Shown here in pieces: positions 45,562 to 53,592 of a stretch of DNA of 64,000 bases (its first letter is position 1; each line of letters opens with the position of its first letter). Source of the stretch: Paraburkholderia eburnea (GTDB lineage: Bacteria; Pseudomonadota; Gammaproteobacteria; Burkholderiales; Burkholderiaceae); the NCBI RefSeq assembly GCF_002917095.1, contig NZ_PQGA01000004.1, positions 1 to 64,000 of the forward strand, given 5' to 3'. The translations under genes and the position numbers were made by a program. Below the pieces are notes generated by a model. That model saw only the letters and a list, made by a program, of their open reading frames with translations, was not told the DNA's origin and did not search any database.

Positions 45562-46358
45562 AGTCCGAGTTCGCCTGCAATGTTTGAAAGGGTGTTGCCA
45601 GAATTCGTGACCGTTGCGCGCAGCACGGTACCCTGCGCCATCAAAGACGACACAGTCACGCCCGCCTGCTGCGTGGCCTGCAGCGCCGCACTCGGATTGA
45701 AGCCGTTGAGGCGCCCCCCGAAATAGCGACCATATGAGCCGCCCTGCATCCCGTACACGAACTTGTAGATGTTCCGCGCATCGTTCACGAGGCCCTGTGC
45801 CTGCGCGGCCCAAAGCGATACCGTGGACTGTGCCATCTTCACGACCGCCGCCCCCTGCTTGAGCGCGACTTCCGCACGCGAAATGAAGCTATCCGAGGCG
45901 GCGGTATCAGCCGTCATCGCAGCAGCCGTTACCCCGGCAAGCGTCGAGGTTGAGACGTTGGGAAACTGCGGCTGGCCACTTTCGACGAAATCGAAATGCA
46001 GCTCGTAGATCAGCCCCTGGTTCCAGCGGGCGATGAACTCGATGCCCCCATCGATGGCGCCCGTCAGCGTGCCCAGCGATGGGTGCACGAGCTGACCAAG
46101 GCCCGGGGTTTCCGCCGCGCGAATCATCAACAGCTTTTGCTGAATCACCGGGCCACCGCCATACACCTGGTCGTTTTCGAGCAGAAAGCCGGTGATCCTA
46201 TGCTCGCGCGCGCGGCGCCCGAGATCCTCCATCCATGGCGTATCACGATACGGATATTCGTGACGCGCCCACCTGCGGCCAAACTTGCCGCCTTCGGCCT
46301 CAACGCCGAACGGCACACCGTTAAAACTCGCCTGCAGGAGGTCTGTCCAGTAGCTCAA
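45558..46358 (-). CDS. Tail/DNA circularization protein, Mu N (gp43)-like
   Basis: A 266-residue protein with the DNA-circularization N-terminal domain: LQASFNGVPFGVEAEGGKFG and RRWARHEYPYRDTPWMEDLG. It is shorter than Mu N. The start codon is TTG at 46356-46358, inside the tape-measure stop (TTGA). Despite the family name it is a tail/baseplate component. Confidence 0.85.
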   Translation of the reverse strand: MSYWTDLLQASFNGVPFGVEAEGGKFGRRWARHEYPYRDTPWMEDLGRRAREHRITGFLLENDQVYGGGPVIQQKLLMIRAAETPGLGQLVHPSLGTLTGAIDGGIEFIARWNQGLIYELHFDFVESGQPQFPNVSTSTLAGVTAAAMTADTAASDSFISRAEVALKQGAAVVKMAQSTVSLWAAQAQGLVNDARNIYKFVYGMQGGSYGRYFGGRLNGFNPSAALQATQQAGVTVSSLMAQGTVLRATVTNSGNTLSNIAGELGL

Positions 46359-48208
46359 GGCGTCACCCCGGTGGGCATCGAGTAAGCGACGCGCGTCGGG
46401 CCGAGCGCGTCGTTGGTAGGTGCAACGGTCACGCCGGCGCCGGCGGGCAAACCGTGCACGTGCAGATCGAGCGCGATCGGCGCCGGCACACCGCCCTGCC
46501 CAGGCGTCACGCCGGCCTGTTGCATGCCGGCGATCGTGGCCTGCCCCATCTGCCCGGGCGTATAAGGCATCTGGCCGTTTTCCGCGCGGATCATCCCAAC
46601 CATCAATGACGACACGACTTTCGGATCATTCAGGTCGGGAACCGCGTTCGATTGCAGGCCTGTAGCGGCGCTCACGATCTTCGCGTAGTTCGCGATTTCC
46701 AGTGGCGTGTTGCCTGCACGCGCGCCACCCGTCCATTTGTCCTGAATCTGCGCGAGGGTGAGGCCTCGATAGTTGCGCTCAAGGTTCGACACAGCCGCGG
46801 CAATGCCCTGTCCCGGATCTGCGTACACGCGCTCGTTACCATTCGCGAGAATGTTGAGCGGATTGTTGCTTCGGATCCCAAGCGGCACTTTGCTGGGCGC
46901 GCCGGCGCCCGTGTTTCCGTTGATGCCCAGCCAGTCTCCGATCGAGCCAAAGCGACCAACGGGCTTGTCGCCATCGGTCCCGTCTCCGAACGCGGGCGGC
47001 GTTGCATCTGCCATTGACGCACCGATGTTGTCCCACTGTTTGTAGACCTCGTAGGACAGGTAGCCGATTGTCGCGAGCGCGGCCAGGATCGGGTTGGCCC
47101 AGACGATCGCGCCCAACTCGATCAGCGCGGTGCCCAGTTGCGAAATCGCGGTGAGAAGCGGCGCGCCCATGATCAAGAGAATGCCGTTGAGCGCGGTCTG
47201 CCAGCCGCCGATTGCGTCGACAAAGCCCGTCACGCTGGTGATCGCTTTTGTGATGTCATCGCCGACCTTCTTGAAGTCGATCGTCTTTACCCAGTCGGCT
47301 ATTTTCTGCGCATACTCCGCCACCTTCGTTGCGATCAGATCGCGGTTCGCGGCAATCCAGTTAGTGAGCTGCTCGACGAGAGGCTGGAGCACTGGAATAA
47401 GCGCTGCGCCGATCGAGTTTTTCAAGCCGCCGATAGCGGTCTGCAACAGGAGCAAGCGGTTTTCGAACTGCGTCGCCGCTTCGAGTGCAGGCCCGCTCAT
47501 CTCGCCGCCAAGCGCGCGCACCTGCTTTTGATACGCCTCGATCGCTGCAGGCCCCTTTCGGAGCAACGGCAGCAAACCGCTCACTCCAAACTGGCTCGCA
47601 ATGAGGTTTTCGACCTGCGCATTACCCTTGATGCCAGGGCGCTGCATGACCGTCGCGAGGTCCATCATCGCGCGCTGCGTATCGACGGAACCGTTTTTCA
47701 GGCGGTGCAGGCCGATGCCCAGGCGGTTCATGAGCATCAACGCACCCTGGTTGCGACCGAAGCGCGCGTCTTCGAGCGTATTGCCGAGATTCGTCAGGTT
47801 CGATGTCAGCTCTTCAGAACTCACACCCGCGAGCCGCGCGGTGCTTTGCAGCCCCATCAACTGGCTGGCCGTCATGCCAATGTTCTGCGCAGCATTCGTC
47901 ACGGTCATCGCGAGCTTGCCCCACTCGGTGGCCAGCGCGACGACACCGGCAATCGAACCCACGCCAATAACGGCGGCGAGTGGCGCAAAGATCTTGCCGA
48001 TCTTCTCGGCGACGTTCGCAGCTGCCTTGCCGACGCCGACGAAGCCTTTTGCCAGTTTCGGCACACCGGTGGCGCGCACAAGGTTGGATATCGAGCGGTT
48101 CAGGCGCGTAACAGGCAACAGCGCATTGGCAAACGATCGGTTGACGTTGTTGATCGTCTTCGTCGCGTCATCAATGGCCGAGATGACGATGGTGAGTTTA
48201 TTTGCCAT
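46355..48208 (-). CDS. Tail tape measure protein with C-terminal peptidoglycan-active-like domain
   Basis: A 617-residue tape measure. The N-terminal part is helical (IDDATKTINNVNRSFANALL), with TAPE-type repeats and hydrophobic segments at about 75-100 and 325-400. The C-terminal region from about residue 455 begins PLGIRSNNPLNILANGNERV and continues AVSNLERNYRGLTLAQIQDK, resembling the PRD1 P5-type domain of virion muralytic proteins. ATG at 48206-48208 is used; it overlaps the end of the frameshifted chaperone extension by 11 bases. By the usual length rule (about 1.5 angstrom per residue) the tail would be near 90 nm. Confidence 0.88.
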   Translation of the reverse strand: MANKLTIVISAIDDATKTINNVNRSFANALLPVTRLNRSISNLVRATGVPKLAKGFVGVGKAAANVAEKIGKIFAPLAAVIGVGSIAGVVALATEWGKLAMTVTNAAQNIGMTASQLMGLQSTARLAGVSSEELTSNLTNLGNTLEDARFGRNQGALMLMNRLGIGLHRLKNGSVDTQRAMMDLATVMQRPGIKGNAQVENLIASQFGVSGLLPLLRKGPAAIEAYQKQVRALGGEMSGPALEAATQFENRLLLLQTAIGGLKNSIGAALIPVLQPLVEQLTNWIAANRDLIATKVAEYAQKIADWVKTIDFKKVGDDITKAITSVTGFVDAIGGWQTALNGILLIMGAPLLTAISQLGTALIELGAIVWANPILAALATIGYLSYEVYKQWDNIGASMADATPPAFGDGTDGDKPVGRFGSIGDWLGINGNTGAGAPSKVPLGIRSNNPLNILANGNERVYADPGQGIAAAVSNLERNYRGLTLAQIQDKWTGGARAGNTPLEIANYAKIVSAATGLQSNAVPDLNDPKVVSSLMVGMIRAENGQMPYTPGQMGQATIAGMQQAGVTPGQGGVPAPIALDLHVHGLPAGAGVTVAPTNDALGPTRVAYSMPTGVTP

Positions 48209-48679
48209 TACGTGCCTTGTTCGCTTCGCTGACCATACGATTCGCGTCTGCAATCCACCCGCACAGCTCGGTCCACGTCATGGACCATGCATCACGCGGC
48301 CTCCACCGATAGAACCGGGTGGTCACTCGAGCGATGTATCGCCAGTCGGGTGGGAGCTCTTCAAAAAAGCGAGGAGATACTCCTGCGCAAGGGTCATGTC
48401 GCGGGCCCCCATTTTGCCGACGATAGGAAATGGAACATCGGCGACCACGGAGATCAGATGCTTGATTGCACCCAGCTCGCCGAGTTTCCTGATGTTCTTC
48501 TGGAAGTCCTCGAGCTGATCGAGATCGGGCTCACATAGGTCCATGCGGGTATGGATCTCGACGTTGTCGCCCTTGCCGAACTTGATTGGCTTGAGAAGCT
48601 GGAGCGCGTATTCGCCCGGCAACTCTTCGCGCGTCATCTTTTTGAAGTCTGGAACTTCGCTCGTTGCGGAATCATTCAT
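48198..48679 (-). CDS. Tail assembly chaperone, frameshifted long form (-1 at TTTTTTG)
   Basis: Predicted 160-residue product: 106 residues of the upstream frame, then a -1 shift on the heptamer at 48362-48368 into a 54-residue extension that starts EELPPDWRYIARVTTRFYRW and ends RMVSEANKARNGK with TAA at 48198-48200. The extension has no start codon or ribosome site of its own and fills the gap to the tape measure. Many tailed phages make a short and long chaperone in this way (gpG/GT in lambda, gp41/42 region in Mu). Confidence 0.8.
48323..48679 (-). CDS. Tail assembly chaperone, short form (Mu gp41-like)
   Basis: A 118-residue protein of the Mu gp41/TAC type, MNDSATSEVPDFKKMTREEL at the start, then LLKPIKFGKGDNVEIHTRMD. 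It lies between tail tube and tape measure, the standard chaperone position. Its last 12 codons follow a TTTTTTG slippery heptamer, so it is also the zero-frame product of a programmed frameshift. Confidence 0.85.
   Translation of the reverse strand: MNDSATSEVPDFKKMTREELPGEYALQLLKPIKFGKGDNVEIHTRMDLCEPDLDQLEDFQKNIRKLGELGAIKHLISVVADVPFPIVGKMGARDMTLAQEYLLAFLKSSHPTGDTSLE
48362..48368 (-). other. Slippery heptamer TTTTTTG for -1 ribosomal frameshifting
   Basis: On the coding strand the codons are GCT TTT TTG AAG, so the site reads T TTT TTG, a canonical X XXY YYZ heptamer in the correct phase. Slipping back one base opens a frame that runs 55 codons to just inside the tape-measure start. Confidence 0.85.
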
Positions 48680-48692
48680 GTCGCCCTGCTCC

Positions 48693-49067
48693 TTAGTTTT
48701 CCGTTACCGAGCCCTGCAGACCTTCGAAGCGGATGTCGAACGTGCCTTCCTCGGTGTCGACCTTGATTTCGCCGACTTGCCACATGTTGCGGCCAATGAT
48801 CAGCTTGCCGTTGGCGAGCTTCGCGGAGATCGTGCTGTTGGTGACGCTGTTGAGCGACTGCACGTTGATCGAACCGCTATCTCGGAACGTGCCCGCGATA
48901 TACGGCGCTTCCGGCTTTTCGCCATAGCCGTGCACCGTGTCCTGCCCTTTCTTCGTCTCGCGAGTCACCAGCATGTCGCTGTATTCGAGCTTGCCCTCGA
49001 GCATGTATTGCACGCCATCGATCTTGAACGTCGCGATCCCGGCGATGCGATTGGTGTTGTCCGCCAT
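48693..49067 (-). CDS. Tail tube protein, Mu M-like
   Basis: A 124-residue tube protein of the Mu gpM family. NRIAGIATFKIDGVQYMLEG and LEYSDMLVTRETKKGQDTVH are typical; the C-terminal LANGKLIIGRNMWQVGEIKV fits the tube beta-barrel. It follows the sheath gene with an intrinsic terminator in between, so sheath and tube levels may be set separately. Confidence 0.9.
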   Translation of the reverse strand: MADNTNRIAGIATFKIDGVQYMLEGKLEYSDMLVTRETKKGQDTVHGYGEKPEAPYIAGTFRDSGSINVQSLNSVTNSTISAKLANGKLIIGRNMWQVGEIKVDTEEGTFDIRFEGLQGSVTEN

Positions 49068-49077
49068 TTCGGCTCCT

Positions 49078-49106
49078 CAAAACAAAATGGGCGGCCTGGG
49101 CCGCCC
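49078..49106 (-). terminator. Intrinsic terminator between sheath and tube genes
   Basis: GGGCGGC (49089-49095) and GCCGCCC (49100-49106) form a 7-bp stem with a CTGG/CCAG loop; the reverse-strand 3' flank is ATTTTGTTTT. It lies 18 bases after the sheath stop. Confidence 0.72.
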
Positions 49107-49124
49107 GTGTTCACCTACCGGGAT

Positions 49125-50618
49125 TCAGAGCATGAACTGCAGCAGCAGCGCGAGGATGTTCAGCTGGTTGATCAGCGTTGGGTCATAGCCGATGTCGACG
49201 CGATTCGGATTGCCAGCGTTCTGCTGCACGATGAGGCCATCGGCGAACGACTCCGAGTCCTGCACGAGGCCCTGATATTCAAGCTGTCCGTAATTTGCGA
49301 TCAGGTCCGCACGGATATCGTCGGGTGTGATGATCGGTGCGCCGGGCGCAAAGAGCGTTCCATTCGCCGCTAGCGCCATGCGCGCGTATTTGGACGTCAC
49401 CATCGTCTGCAGCGCGCGGATCACGGCCATGATCAAAAACATGGTGTTGATCTGCAGATAGCTGTTGTCCGGTTGCCCCTGCGCATTCGTCTGGTACGTC
49501 GTGATCGTGCCGTCGAGATGCACAACGCCCGCGGTGTCCACCGTGAACGTCGAGATGCCGTCGAAGAGCAGCGAGTTACGCTCGCTCAGGATGAAGCGCG
49601 ACGCGATCGGCGGCGCGAGGATGCCAGTGAGCGCAACCGTCTGCATCGGCACACCGGGATTCGCCCTGATGCTCACGGCGGCCGCCGCACAATATGCCGC
49701 CGCCCATTCCCACGACGTGGTTGGCGAATCGTAGAAACCCATCACCGACGAGTTCGGATCGTTCAACGTGGGGCCAAACGTCGTCAGTGCGCCATAGGTA
49801 CCGCGATATGCATAAAACACGTGGCCGTAGATCATTTCCTGCCAGCTCCACCGACCGGTGGTGAAGTTCAGGAAATTCGTGATCGCCGTCATCGATACCG
49901 AGTCGGTGTACGCGCAAGCGATGAAGTCGAATGGCATGTCAGCCAGGTTCGCCAGCGCCGCGGTCAGTACCGCGTTCGTCGCACCGCTGGCCATCGCAGT
50001 GATCGTGTACGTGAGACCGGCCGGCGTCGATTCCCCCGCGCGCACGCCGCCATAGTTCATGCGGATGTCGATGTCGTTCGCGGCGAGGCACTTGTTCTTC
50101 GACGTGAGTGTGACGGTGCTCGTGGCGGCTGTCGCGGTCACAGGCAGCGTATTCACCGCATTGATCGCGGCTGCAAGTGCCGTCGCGATGTTGGCCACCG
50201 TCATCGACGCCGTGACCGTCAATGTGACGCGCTGGCCGCCGATGTATAGATAGATCACACCGGTTGCCGTCGGTGCCGCGGTAATCGCGATCGAGCCCGT
50301 TGCCGCAACAGCGCTTGGATCGTCGGCCAGTGGCAAATACCACAGTTCACCGAACGAGTCGTTATTTCGGTATGCCTGCGTCATGATCGCGAGGATCGAA
50401 CCGGCGCCGCATTTCGCAATCGCATCGGCTGGCCCCTGCGAGATCAGCGGCTGACCCGGCGTCGCCGTGCCTGCGCCCGCGCCAGTGCTGATCATCGGGC
50501 CGATGAGCAGCGCGCGCTGGTTTTGCGTGGCCGTGTTCGCGTTCTGGTTATTCACCTCGGCGAAAAAGAACGGCACGCGCAGATTACTGGGGATCTGCTG
50601 GAAGGGAATCGTGCTCAC
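49125..50618 (-). CDS. Contractile tail sheath protein, Mu L-like
   Basis: A 497-residue sheath protein. IPFQQIPSNLRVPFFFAEVN at the start is the Mu gpL signature, AITNFLNFTTGRWSWQEMIY and GHVFYAYRGTYGAL lie in the core, and the C-terminus ends LNILALLLQFML. The start is GTG at 50616-50618 after GGAGGTGA, overlapping the previous stop. It shows that the phage is a myovirus. Confidence 0.93.
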   Translation of the reverse strand: MSTIPFQQIPSNLRVPFFFAEVNNQNANTATQNQRALLIGPMISTGAGAGTATPGQPLISQGPADAIAKCGAGSILAIMTQAYRNNDSFGELWYLPLADDPSAVAATGSIAITAAPTATGVIYLYIGGQRVTLTVTASMTVANIATALAAAINAVNTLPVTATAATSTVTLTSKNKCLAANDIDIRMNYGGVRAGESTPAGLTYTITAMASGATNAVLTAALANLADMPFDFIACAYTDSVSMTAITNFLNFTTGRWSWQEMIYGHVFYAYRGTYGALTTFGPTLNDPNSSVMGFYDSPTTSWEWAAAYCAAAAVSIRANPGVPMQTVALTGILAPPIASRFILSERNSLLFDGISTFTVDTAGVVHLDGTITTYQTNAQGQPDNSYLQINTMFLIMAVIRALQTMVTSKYARMALAANGTLFAPGAPIITPDDIRADLIANYGQLEYQGLVQDSESFADGLIVQQNAGNPNRVDIGYDPTLINQLNILALLLQFML

Positions 50619-50836
50619 GCTTCACCTCCATCACGTGCCGGCGCCGCTACTGCGTGCGCTTCGTTCTGCGTTTCAGTGGTCACCGCTTTCTCCGGCGCCG
50701 TCGTCGTGACGTCTTCGTCGCGGATGCGACGCGCCCAGAAGATGTCGTGCTCCGACACTTCGAGGCCGTCCTCCGCGAGGACGTGCTTCGTCACCGGATC
50801 GCGCACTGCGCGGCCCGGTACGGGGTAGACCTTCAT
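50615..50836 (-). CDS. Small tail protein, Mu gp38-like (DUF2635)
   Basis: A 73-residue protein of the DUF2635 group found just upstream of Mu-type sheath genes. MKVYPVPGRAVRDPVTKHVL and EVSEHDIFWARRIRDEDV are typical of the family. The C-terminal half is low-complexity. ATG at 50834-50836; the stop overlaps the sheath start. Confidence 0.82.
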   Translation of the reverse strand: MKVYPVPGRAVRDPVTKHVLAEDGLEVSEHDIFWARRIRDEDVTTTAPEKAVTTETQNEAHAVAAPARDGGEA

Positions 50837-50841
50837 GGGAG

Positions 50842-51414
50842 TTACTCCGGTTGCGGCAGGTCGATGACCAGCCCTGGTTGAGGCGTGCCCTGCGGCACCG
50901 TCCACGTCAGATCGACTTCCTTGAGTGGCGCTGTTATCGAAGGCAATGCGGCCGGGCGATCACCGAGCGGGTCAACGTCGACGGGGAATTCGAGCCCGAA
51001 ATTGATCCGCACTTCGCCAGCGTGGTATTGGCTTTTGGCGCTGATTTCCTGATCGGAATCGACCCAGGACACGCGCTGGATTGACTGCAGAAGGGGCTGG
51101 CAGGTCGTGATTGCCAGGAAGATCTGATCCTCAAGCTCATCGAGCAGCATCTGCACGTTCGGGCCAGCTTCCGCGCCGCCAGTGGCCTTGACGCGGGCGG
51201 TGACTGCGAGGACCGCTGTTGCGATGAACTGGGGGATCTGGCTTCCCTTAGCGCGCGATTCCTTTTTCTCGCGATAGCACTGAACGAGAATTGCGGGATA
51301 GTCGGGGTCGACCGTTGGCCAGTCGGCAGATGGGAAAACGCTCTGCCCCGCCAGCGTCGCGGATCCCTGAAGTGCAGCGACCGCGTAGCCGCGAAGTGTG
51401 GCTCGATATGGCAT
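50842..51414 (-). CDS. Tail terminator/neck protein, Mu gp37-like
   Basis: A 190-residue protein in the place of Mu gp37. The N-terminus MPYRATLRGYAVAALQGSAT and DWPTVDPDYPAILVQCYREK suit the tail-terminator fold; NVQMLLDELEDQIFLAITTC is a typical helix for this group. An in-frame TTG at 51426 would overlap the upstream gene's stop and is not used. It should cap the tail tube at the head end. Confidence 0.75.
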   Translation of the reverse strand: MPYRATLRGYAVAALQGSATLAGQSVFPSADWPTVDPDYPAILVQCYREKKESRAKGSQIPQFIATAVLAVTARVKATGGAEAGPNVQMLLDELEDQIFLAITTCQPLLQSIQRVSWVDSDQEISAKSQYHAGEVRINFGLEFPVDVDPLGDRPAALPSITAPLKEVDLTWTVPQGTPQPGLVIDLPQPE

Positions 51415-51418
51415 GGGG

Positions 51419-51739
51419 CTATCCAAGATTCAGGTTCAGATAAGCCCACCCGAGGCCGTCCTCGTCGACGTTGCCAACCGCATAGGCCATCCCGTTGATC
51501 GTCGCTGAATCACCCTGCGCCGGTGGCACAGCCAGTTGCGAAACCTGCAATCCGAGAGTCGCAACCGTGATGTTTTCGTTCGGCGTTCCGTCTTCGCCAA
51601 ACTGCGCATCGGTGATCAGTGTGAAAACACCGAGGATAGGCACCGGAGTGCTCGACGACTTGGGCAGATACGAGACCGGAACCTGGTCGCCAAGCGTCGA
51701 GCTAATAGCCGCGTTGAGCGTGCCGTCGAAGTCAATCAC
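51419..51739 (-). CDS. Probable head-tail joining protein
   Basis: A protein of about 106 residues directly after the major capsid gene. It reads IDFDGTLNAAISSTLGDQVP, then a short loop and VFTLITDAQFGEDGTPNENI. No ATG is available near the start; GTG at 51737-51739, two bases after the capsid stop, is the best choice, with the exact start uncertain. Place and beta-rich pattern suggest the lambda FII-like connector, an inference. Confidence 0.6.
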   Translation of the reverse strand: MIDFDGTLNAAISSTLGDQVPVSYLPKSSSTPVPILGVFTLITDAQFGEDGTPNENITVATLGLQVSQLAVPPAQGDSATINGMAYAVGNVDEDGLGWAYLNLNLG

Positions 51740-51741
51740 GA

Positions 51742-52773
51742 TCAGGCCGTGCCCTTTTGCAGCACTTCCGGACGCGTGCAGATGTGAAGCGGGTAGGAAT
51801 ACGCTTCCATCTTCCACCAGCTGTTGCGGTCGCGATCGAAAATCGGGATCACATACGTCGGCTTGCCCGGCGTATTCACCCATTCGAACGATTCGCCCGG
51901 CGCATACGCGCAGCGGAAGATACCTGGCGCGCCAACGGGGAAGAAGTGCACTTCATCGTCGGGAATCTTGATCGTGGAGTTGTCATCCGAACCGCGATAG
52001 TTCATCCACGTGATGCCAGCGAATGGGAACGCGTCGAATGCGCCGCCCTGCTTGTCGTCGCGCAGGTCAGCGGCGGCCGACCAGTTGAAGAACGTACGGA
52101 GTACGTCCTGGTGATTCACGAACGAGTCGTAGAAACTGTCGCCACACAGCGCATAAATTCGCGTGTTGGGCGTGAAGGAACCCTGCGCTTTACGCGCCAT
52201 CGTCCGGCGGATCTTGTTGACGATCGGGCGGATCGAGTACTCGGTATTCGCGGCGAGACTGAATTCGACAGGCGTCGGCGGCGCGATGCCAAACTCGTCG
52301 AACCAGTCGTACAGGATGTCCCCGTCGGCGTCGATCAGCTTGCCTTGCACGGCCGCCAATCGATGGAATTCCCACGTGTATTCGATATTGCGCAGAATGC
52401 CGGTCGGACCATTCATGCGGCGCGCGACTTCGACCTGCACCTGCATGAGTTCGGACTCGGTACCGAACTGACGGATGTTCTGGATCTCGTTCGCGTAGAT
52501 CGTGTCATCGTGCAGCAGACGCGGCACATCGAAGTAGCGCGCTTGACGCTTTTCAAGCGTACGCTGAGTTCCTTCCGCACCTCGCGGCGACGTCGGGATG
52601 ATGACGAGTTTTCCCTGACGTTGCTCGACAGCAAGTGCCGTCGTGCGGATCGGATCCGGCTCGAAGAGATCAAGGTCGCCGAGCCCCGTCGGCTGGAAAG
52701 GATACTTGTCGACCGCCGCGGTAAGCTGGATGGTCGTAAAGGGATCCTGATGGAATACGTCCAAGCTGGCCAT
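51742..52773 (-). CDS. Major capsid protein, lambda gpE family
   Basis: A 343-residue capsid protein of the lambda gpE (HK97-fold) family, near lambda's length. Typical stretches are DKYPFQPTGLGDLDLFEPDP (replacing the N-arm), VIIPTSPRGAEGTQRTLEKR and the spine-helix region RIYALCGDSFYDSFVNHQDV, ending with WKMEAYSYPLHICTRPEVLQ. An intrinsic terminator precedes it and may set its dosage against the decoration protein. Confidence 0.93.
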   Translation of the reverse strand: MASLDVFHQDPFTTIQLTAAVDKYPFQPTGLGDLDLFEPDPIRTTALAVEQRQGKLVIIPTSPRGAEGTQRTLEKRQARYFDVPRLLHDDTIYANEIQNIRQFGTESELMQVQVEVARRMNGPTGILRNIEYTWEFHRLAAVQGKLIDADGDILYDWFDEFGIAPPTPVEFSLAANTEYSIRPIVNKIRRTMARKAQGSFTPNTRIYALCGDSFYDSFVNHQDVLRTFFNWSAAADLRDDKQGGAFDAFPFAGITWMNYRGSDDNSTIKIPDDEVHFFPVGAPGIFRCAYAPGESFEWVNTPGKPTYVIPIFDRDRNSWWKMEAYSYPLHICTRPEVLQKGTA

Positions 52774-52784
52774 TATTTGGCTCC

Positions 52785-52814
52785 AGAAAAAATAATGGCC
52801 GCTTGCGCGGCCAT
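52785..52814 (-). terminator. Intrinsic terminator between decoration and capsid genes
   Basis: ATGGCCGC (52795-52802) and GCGGCCAT (52807-52814) form an 8-bp stem with a four-base loop, with ATTATTTTTTC on the reverse-strand 3' side. It lies 35 bases after the decoration protein stop. Confidence 0.78.
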
Positions 52815-52848
52815 AAGGACTTGATGTGGGAGATGGGACTGCTGACGA

Positions 52849-53535
52849 TCAGCGAGTGATGATTCCGAGCGCCGTGAGTTGTGCCGTCGCTGCTGCGATC
52901 TGCGCGGCAGTTGCGCCGCTCGGCCACAGAAGCTCGGATCCGTTGACCTCGCACTCACGAGTCACGACCGTACCCGGGACATCGTTCAACGTCGCGTCCG
53001 TGAAGCCAAATGCAATGCCCACAGCAGTCTGCGATCCATCGCTCGCCGTCGGGTTGAGTGGCACATAAGCACCGGCGATCGCCTCGACCTCGACCGAAAA
53101 CTCATCGCCCGCGACAAACGGCGTCGATCCGATCGTGATCGAAAGTGCAATTTGATTGCTAAATGCCGGCGGCGAACTCGCGGCGGCAGTTGCGTTACCG
53201 ATCAGGTTCCCATAGGGGTCCGTCACAGCGAAGTTCGTCGCCGAAGTCGCGGTCAACGTATAAACGCCGAGCTGTGCACCGGCGACGATGGGCGGCGATG
53301 CCAGAGCGATCGTTCCGTTGCCGGTGTTGTTGTTTTCTTGCGCCGGGTTGCCCGGCCACGCCGCCGCGACGCCGCCGGTCTGCAGGCCAAGCACCGTACC
53401 CGGATAGACCTTGGTGGCGCCACCGATGGTGCCGATATCGCGAGCGCGGTGGCCACGCGCTTCGGACACGAGGAAGCCGCCGGCGTGCCACTGCTCGACC
53501 AGCGGCGTCTGAGTAAGAACGGGGGGATTGGTCAT
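52849..53535 (-). CDS. Head decoration protein, lambda gpD family (extended)
   Basis: A 228-residue decoration protein. VSEARGHRARDIGTIGGATK and YPGTVLGLQTGG at the N-terminus and VVTRECEVNGSELLWPSGAT at the C-terminus are gpD-type. Between them is a beta-rich insert (about residues 70-155, GTIALASPPIVAGAQLGVYT), so the protein is about twice lambda gpD; longer gpD forms with such an insert are known in other phages. It binds capsid three-fold axes. Confidence 0.85.
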   Translation of the reverse strand: MTNPPVLTQTPLVEQWHAGGFLVSEARGHRARDIGTIGGATKVYPGTVLGLQTGGVAAAWPGNPAQENNNTGNGTIALASPPIVAGAQLGVYTLTATSATNFAVTDPYGNLIGNATAAASSPPAFSNQIALSITIGSTPFVAGDEFSVEVEAIAGAYVPLNPTASDGSQTAVGIAFGFTDATLNDVPGTVVTRECEVNGSELLWPSGATAAQIAAATAQLTALGIITR

Positions 53536-53592
53536 GATTCAATCCTTGAGAGAAGAGAAGACAATTCCTGCGCGAATGTGTTGCGCGCCGCT

